64,000 nt of DNA from Nonomuraea sediminis (GTDB lineage: Bacteria > Actinomycetota > Actinomycetes > Streptosporangiales > Streptosporangiaceae). The notes below the pieces were generated by a model, which saw only the letters and a program-made list of their open reading frames with translations, ran no database searches and had not been told where the DNA came from. The stretch's first letter is position 1; each line of letters begins with the position of its first letter. Position numbers and translations under genes: made by a program. Below, in pieces: positions 59,888 through 64,000 of this stretch. Where the stretch lies: assembly GCF_018531495.1 (NCBI RefSeq), contig NZ_JAHDTI010000007.1, forward strand, positions 558,001 to 622,000. Direction: 5' to 3'.

Positions 59888-60288
59888 GAGCCGGCGTCCT
59901 GTCGCGCTGTCAGGCGGTTGTAGTGCTGCTGGCACGCCTGGGGGGAGTTGAATCCCATCGCGTTCGCCATCTGCGCCCAGGTCAGCCCGACGCTGCGGGC
60001 GGTGAACAGCAGGGCGGATTCGAGTCCTTCGACTTCGGCGCGTGCGGCGGGCAGGAGAGCCAGCGCGCTCAGGACGTCCTCCAGGTCCAGGTCGGCGTTG
60101 CGCCAGACGGCGAACTGGACGAGGTCGACCGCCGACAGCGGGGCCGGCGGGGGGCGCCACGGACGGGCGTCGAGCGCGTCCGCGCCCAGGCGCAGAAGTC
60201 GTTCGCTCGCGTCGCGTTCGCGGTCGGCCTGGGCGTGGTCTGCGCGCCCGATGTGAGTGATGTCCTGCTTGCGTGACATGCCTTCCAT
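59884..60288 (-). CDS. HTH-containing DNA-binding protein (134 aa)
   Basis: Begins MEGMSRKQDIT (or at the second ATG, 60279). The C-terminal part SVGLTWAQMANAMGFNSPQA with QQHYNRL reads as a helix-turn-helix (W-x-x-M-A-x-x-M-G-x-x-S-x-Q-A), preceded by helical VDLVQFAVWRNADLDLEDVL. It is translationally coupled to the 211-residue gene and divergent from the phosphotransferase-like gene, so the pair probably regulates it. Confidence 0.72.
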   Translation of the reverse strand: MEGMSRKQDITHIGRADHAQADRERDASERLLRLGADALDARPWRPPPAPLSAVDLVQFAVWRNADLDLEDVLSALALLPAARAEVEGLESALLFTARSVGLTWAQMANAMGFNSPQACQQHYNRLTARQDAGS

Positions 60289-60337
60289 AATCCAAAATCA
60301 ATAAATTGTTGTCAATCTTTCATTGAAAGGCGGGTGG
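60289..60337. promoter_or_regulatory. AT-rich divergent promoter with CAAT/ATTG repeats
   Basis: A 49-bp gap that is unusually AT-rich for the window, with CAAT-AA-ATTG and CAAT-CTTTC-ATTG inverted repeats (60298-60325). It likely contains both promoters and an operator for the HTH protein. Confidence 0.5.
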
Positions 60338-61585
60338 ATGATCGTACCCCTCATATCGGCTGCCGCCGACACGTGCGGAGGCAAGGCCGGTGCGCTCGGC
60401 GCGCTGCTTCGCGCGGGACTGCCGGTTCCCGACGGCTTCGTCGTGTCGTTCGCCGCTTACCGCGCCGCCGTCCGGGACCTGGACCTCGAGCGGTTCGTCG
60501 GCGAGCCGGACCATCTCGACGCCGTGCGGCGGGCGATCGAGGCCCGCCCGGTCCACGCCACCCTGATCGACGAGCTCGGACGCGCGCTTGACGAACTCGG
60601 TGATCCGCCCGTCGCGGTGAGATCATCCGCCGCGTATGAGGACACCGGCCAGGCGTCGGCGGCCGGTCAGCACGACAGCTTTCTCGCCGTGCGCGGAGTC
60701 GGCGCGGTCACCGACGCCATACGCGCCTGCTGGGCTTCGCTGTTTACTTCGCGCGCCGTCGACTACCGGGGCGACTCCGGCCGCGGCGGCCGGCCCTTCG
60801 CCGATCCCGTCATGGCCGTCCTCGTGCAACGCCATCTGGACGCCGAGGTGTCCGGGGTCATGTTCACCCCCGCGGACCCGCACGACGCGATCCGCATCGA
60901 GGCGTCCTGGGGGCTCGGCCCCAGCATCGTCGGCGGCACGGTCACCCCTGACGCCTACCGCGTCGCCGAGGACGGGTTGGTTACCCACACGATCGCGCAC
61001 AAACTGACCCGCCTTGACCGGCGCTGCAGGCAACTCGTCGTGTCCGACGTGCCCACCGGTGCCCGCGACCGGCCGACGATCGACGGCGCGACCGCCAAAC
61101 TGCTCGCCGAGCTGGGCAAGAAGATCGCCGCCGTACGCGGTGGACCGCAGGACATCGAGTGGACGATCGCCGATGGCCGTACCTGGATCCTGCAGGCACG
61201 GCCGGTCACCGCCGCACCCCCGGCGTGGCCCTCGCCTGCCGCTCACACCTCGGCCGCCGAGCCCACGCTGACCGGAGCACCGGGCAGCCGCGGGGTGGCG
61301 ACCGGCCCCGCGCGGATCGTCCGCGGTCCCGGCGACTTCGCGCGCGTGCACCCGGGCGACATCCTCGTCTGCCCCTTCACCGACCCCGCCTGGACGCCGC
61401 TGCTGCGCATCGCGGCCGGCGTCATCACCGAAACCGGAGGCGTGCTCTCCCACGCCGCGATCGTCGCTCGCGAGCACGGCATCCCCGCGGTCCTCGGCAT
61501 TCCGAACGCGACGAGCAGACTCCACGACGACAGCGCCATCACCATCGACGGCGCCACCGGCACCGTCACGGCGGCCAACGCGTGA
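60338..61585 (+). CDS. Compact PEP-synthase/rifampin-phosphotransferase-like protein
   Basis: A 415-residue protein. Residues 1-290 are the PPDK/PEP-synthase ATP-binding domain (GGKAGALGALLRAGLPVPDG, PVAVRSSAAYEDTGQASAAG, ILQARPVTA). Residues 320-415 are the swivelling phosphohistidine domain (GVITETGGVLSHAAIVAREH, GIPAVLG) with the catalytic histidine after LS. PEP synthase has an added C-terminal PEP barrel, and rifampin phosphotransferase has an insert substrate domain; both are missing here. It probably transfers a phosphate from ATP to an unknown acceptor. ATG 60338 follows GAAAGG. Confidence 0.82.
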   Translation: MIVPLISAAADTCGGKAGALGALLRAGLPVPDGFVVSFAAYRAAVRDLDLERFVGEPDHLDAVRRAIEARPVHATLIDELGRALDELGDPPVAVRSSAAYEDTGQASAAGQHDSFLAVRGVGAVTDAIRACWASLFTSRAVDYRGDSGRGGRPFADPVMAVLVQRHLDAEVSGVMFTPADPHDAIRIEASWGLGPSIVGGTVTPDAYRVAEDGLVTHTIAHKLTRLDRRCRQLVVSDVPTGARDRPTIDGATAKLLAELGKKIAAVRGGPQDIEWTIADGRTWILQARPVTAAPPAWPSPAAHTSAAEPTLTGAPGSRGVATGPARIVRGPGDFARVHPGDILVCPFTDPAWTPLLRIAAGVITETGGVLSHAAIVAREHGIPAVLGIPNATSRLHDDSAITIDGATGTVTAANA

Positions 61586-61700
61586 CCGATCCTCTGCCTC
61601 TCCGGCCGGGGAGCCTTCACCCGACAGCCGCACCCACGTCACCCACGGATCGAAAGGAGACGGGAAGCGGGCCCACGCGGGCACCGCGTCCCAACTGCTC

Positions 61701-62315
61701 ATGACCACGCGACACCTCTACCTGGCACGCCACGGCGCGGCCGACGCATTCGGGAACCTCACCGACATCGGCCGCCGGCAAGCGGGCCTGCTGGGCCAAC
61801 GGCTCGCCGGCCTACCGGTCGACGTCGTGTGGCACTCTCCGCTACCGCGCGCCGCAGCCAGCGCGCACGAACTCGCCCGGCACCTGCAGAACGCGCCCGT
61901 CGCCGAGGCCGCCGAACTTACCGACCATGTGCCCTACGTTCCCCAAGCTGCCGAAACACCCCCATCCTGGGTCGGATTCTTCGACGGCTACGACGACGCC
62001 GAGGCGGCCTCGGGCCACAAGCTCGCCGAGGCCCTGGTCGGCCGGTTCGCGAAGTCCCCCGACACAACCGCGGCAGGAACCCGGCGCGACACTCACGAGG
62101 TTCTGGTGACACACGCCTACCCGATCGCGTGGCTGGTGCGGCACGCCCTGGACGCGCCGCCATCCCGGTGGCTCGGCCTGAACAGCGCCAACACCGCGCT
62201 GACGGTCATCGACTACCGCACCGACCTGCCGCCGACGCTCGTGATGTTCAACGATATGAGCCACCTCCCGGCCGACCTGCGCTGGACCGGGTTCCCCGAC
62301 GGCATGAGGGCATGA
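61701..62315 (+). CDS. Histidine-phosphatase-family protein
   Basis: A 204-residue protein of the phosphoglycerate-mutase-like superfamily: YLARHGAAD is the R-H-G motif with the phosphorylated histidine, SPLPRAAASAHEL the second arginine, and VTHAYPIAWLVRHAL the second catalytic histidine. It follows the phosphotransferase-like gene by 115 bp in the same direction and may remove the phosphate that enzyme adds. No ribosome site is evident at the ATG. Confidence 0.85.
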   Translation: MTTRHLYLARHGAADAFGNLTDIGRRQAGLLGQRLAGLPVDVVWHSPLPRAAASAHELARHLQNAPVAEAAELTDHVPYVPQAAETPPSWVGFFDGYDDAEAASGHKLAEALVGRFAKSPDTTAAGTRRDTHEVLVTHAYPIAWLVRHALDAPPSRWLGLNSANTALTVIDYRTDLPPTLVMFNDMSHLPADLRWTGFPDGMRA

Positions 62316-62384
62316 GGCGGCTCCTCAAGGCCCGTACGCGTCTGCCGGCTCCACCTGGGCCTACTACATTGCTTCGATGGCCGG

Positions 62385-62859
62385 TGACGCGGGCTGGGGT
62401 GATGCGCACGATCGAGCGGTGGATGGCCGTGGGCACTGGTCGCTTCGCCATTCAGCAGGAGCACTACATACGGCTGAACTGGTATTGGGCCCGTGCCCTC
62501 GTCGGCGATGACCCCGCCGGTATCGCGGCGGAGGCCGAACAGTTCCTGGCCGGGACGCTGGTCGACCCGCCGCGATGGGGCGTCGCGTACCACCATGCGC
62601 TGAGCGCCGAGATGTGGCTGGGCGCCGGGATGCCGGACGAGGCGGGCGTCGCCCTCGACCGAGCGGACCAGGCTCTTGATGCCTACGGTCACGCTGCGCC
62701 GAAGGACTGGTCCTGCTGCTGCAGGCGCGCTTGCTCCACGCTCGCGGCGAACCCGCCGAAGTCGTCCGAGTCGCTGCCGAGAAGGCCCGCGACCGGTCCA
62801 GCGAACGCGGGTCTCACCTCTTTGCCCGCCGCGCCGAGAAGCTCCTTGCCGAGCTTTGA
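62385..62859 (+). pseudogene. C-terminal fragment of a large helical regulator, frameshifted
   Basis: The plus strand reads RTIERWMAVGTGRFAIQQEH, WARALVGDDPAGIAAEAEQF and DEAGVALDRADQALDAYGHA. After a one-base shift near 62695 it gives EGLVLLLQARLLHARGEPAE, VVRVAAEKARDR and RRAEKLLAEL, then a stop at 62857. It looks like the helical C-terminus of an AAA/LuxR-type or TPR regulator. The N-terminal part is absent. Confidence 0.5.
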
Positions 62860-63001
62860 AGGCACTGCTCAGCGCCAGAACGCCATGGGAAAGGCGATCG
62901 GAAGCGATAGCCGAGGCCAGATTTCGGTGAGCGGATGAACGGGTGAACGAGGCAGGCGGAGGAGGTAGTGACCTGCGTAGTGGTCAGCAGAGATGCGTCT
63001 T

Positions 63002-63715
63002 TCAGGTATTTTCACGCGCCGCCCTGTCGATGAAGGCCGCGGTCGGGCCCGGATGTGAGACGAACACCAGGTGCGAGGCGCCCTCGACGACCTGGACCTT
63101 CGCGCCGGCGCGCTGGGCCATGAACTCCTGCGCCGCCGACGGGATGATCCGGTCGGCGCCGCTGATCAGGTTGTAGTTCGGGATCGTGTGCCAGGCCTGC
63201 GGGCCGGCGGCGGGCTCGCCGAGGGCGGCGCCGGTGGCCGGGCGCTGTGTGATCGCGAAGAGCGCGGCCTCCTCGGCGGGCAGATCCGCCGCGAAATGGG
63301 GATGGAACACTCGCGGGTCGATGTAGAGGTCGACCTGCCCGCCGGGCAGCGGCACGGGTTTGAGGGACTCGCCCACGGTACTGCCCGGGAACTTCTCGAC
63401 CAGTTCCTGTACGCTCTCGCCGGTCTCCGGTACGAATGCCGCCAGGTAGACCAGCGCCTTCACCTCGGGGTTCCCGGTGGCGGCGGCGGAGACGACGGCG
63501 CCACCGTACGAGTGGCCGACCACCACGATCGGCCCCTCGATGTTGTTCAGCAGGGCCTTGACCTGCTCCGCGTCGGAGGAGAGCCCCCGAAGCGGGTTCG
63601 GCGCGGCGACGACCGGATAGCCGTCGGCGACGAGTCGCTTGACGATCGCGGTGAAGCCGCTGCCTTCCGCGAAGGCTCCGTGAACGAGTACGATCGTCGG
63701 TTTCCTGTGTGCCAT
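63002..63715 (-). CDS. Alpha/beta hydrolase (salicylate-esterase/EstC-like)
   Basis: A 237-residue alpha/beta hydrolase: IVLVHGAFAEGSGFTAIVKR (oxyanion), VVVGHSYGGAVVSAAA (nucleophile), NYNLISGADRIIPSAAQEFM (acid region) and VEGASHLVFVSHP (histidine). It matches the small cytosolic esterase branch common in actinomycetes, annotated as alpha/beta fold hydrolase. The start at 63715 has GAGAGG 7-8 bases upstream. It is divergent from the oxidoreductase at 63881. Confidence 0.9.
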   Translation of the reverse strand: MAHRKPTIVLVHGAFAEGSGFTAIVKRLVADGYPVVAAPNPLRGLSSDAEQVKALLNNIEGPIVVVGHSYGGAVVSAAATGNPEVKALVYLAAFVPETGESVQELVEKFPGSTVGESLKPVPLPGGQVDLYIDPRVFHPHFAADLPAEEAALFAITQRPATGAALGEPAAGPQAWHTIPNYNLISGADRIIPSAAQEFMAQRAGAKVQVVEGASHLVFVSHPGPTAAFIDRAARENT

Positions 63716-63880
63716 TTCCCAACCTCTCATGACGTGATGGTGGAAAGCTATTCCGGCGGCCTGAACGGGAAGTGGACGTGAACGAGCGTCGTTCCGCGAC
63801 GGGATTCCCAGATCGTTCCGTCCCCGTCAAGTCGGCTCCGCCAATCTGACCCCGCAGGACGGACAAGCCGGGGGTGTGGG

Positions 63881-64000
63881 ATGGTCTCGTACGAGGAAGC
63901 CGACGTCGTTGTGATCGGTTCGGGCATGGGCGGTCTTGCCGCGGCCCGTACGATCGCGCAGTTCGGCGGGAAACGGGTTCTTGTTCTCGAGCAGCACTAC
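63881..64000 (+). CDS. FAD-dependent oxidoreductase, N-terminus only
   Basis: The first 40 codons are in the window: MVSYEEADVVVIGSGMGGLA, ARTIAQFGGKRVLVLEQHY. The G-S-G-M-G-G-L-A Rossmann motif with E at the end of the second strand is typical of phytoene-desaturase/amine-oxidase-type FAD enzymes. The rest lies beyond the window. Confidence 0.75.
   Translation, partial: MVSYEEADVVVIGSGMGGLAAARTIAQFGGKRVLVLEQHY

Noticed and set aside
1..64000. CRISPR arrays, rRNA genes and complete tRNA genes
   Set aside because: No regularly spaced direct repeats of 25-40 bp and no rRNA-like sequence were seen; only two tRNA 3-prime halves are present.

Overview
The window is GC-rich DNA with many GTG/TTG starts, ATGA and GTGA gene overlaps, MarR/TetR/LacI regulators, MmyB-type XRE regulators, and sugar importers encoded without their own ATPase. 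This points to a filamentous actinomycete, probably Streptosporangiaceae-like; the family assignment is inference. The region is accessory in character. Real genes alternate with decayed insertion sequences of at least six types (integrase/rve type, IS3, IS4, IS5, ISL3, ISAs1), tRNA 3-prime fragments, and genes cut off at recombination joints.

Layout. 0-0.9 kb: stacked transposase remnants. 1-6 kb: small regulator/enzyme pairs (metallo-beta-lactamase lactonase with MarR, alpha/beta hydrolase with divergent TetR, CPBP membrane protease). 6-7.8 kb: a frameshifted integrase-type IS and a recombinase remnant. 7.8-8.8 kb: a TIR-domain protein. 9.3-11 kb: a lipoprotein with a Cys-His-Asp triad. 11.4-15.4 kb: two ABM-fold monooxygenases divergent from an XRE regulator, and an amidohydrolase divergent from a MarR gene across three palindromic operators. 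15.5-16.7 kb: IS debris.

16.7-36.8 kb is one coherent catabolic island. It holds an alpha-L-rhamnosidase, a serine hydrolase, two complete CUT1 sugar importers (binding protein plus two permeases each), a LacI and a TetR regulator with visible operators, two unusual M28-like proteins, a six-hairpin glycosidase-like enzyme, a Tat-exported alpha/beta hydrolase, a type-B carboxylesterase and an acyl-CoA synthetase. Together they would import and dismantle an acylated, rhamnose-containing glycoside and activate the released acid. Both outer ends, exactly at the stop codons of the terminal genes, carry the same 25-bp sequence in inverted orientation.

37-42.5 kb: a sulfotransferase-like gene, a deleted IS with terminal repeats, a small membrane protein with a MarR regulator, and an IS5-type element with perfect 25-bp ends. 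42.6-47.2 kb: a divergent four-gene cluster with an unknown protein, a probable DUF6745 protein, a leucine-rich-repeat protein with a repeat-companion domain, and a large protein with a 2OG-Fe(II) oxygenase signature. This is the best candidate for an undescribed system. 47.2-50.9 kb: a frameshifted SUKH gene, a secreted LVIVD-like protein divergent from a DUF305 lipoprotein, and a hypothetical gene. 51-54.4 kb: a HAD phosphatase group facing a truncated DUF5919 regulator coupled to an inositol-monophosphatase-family gene. 54.5-59.2 kb: an alpha/beta hydrolase preceded by a 153-bp palindrome, two tRNA 3-prime fragments, truncated XRE and repeat genes joined head to head, a 135-bp MITE-like element and a resolvase fragment. 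59.2-64 kb: a regulator pair divergent from a compact PEP-synthase-like phosphotransferase followed by a histidine phosphatase, a decayed gene, an alpha/beta hydrolase, and the start of an FAD-dependent oxidoreductase cut by the window end.
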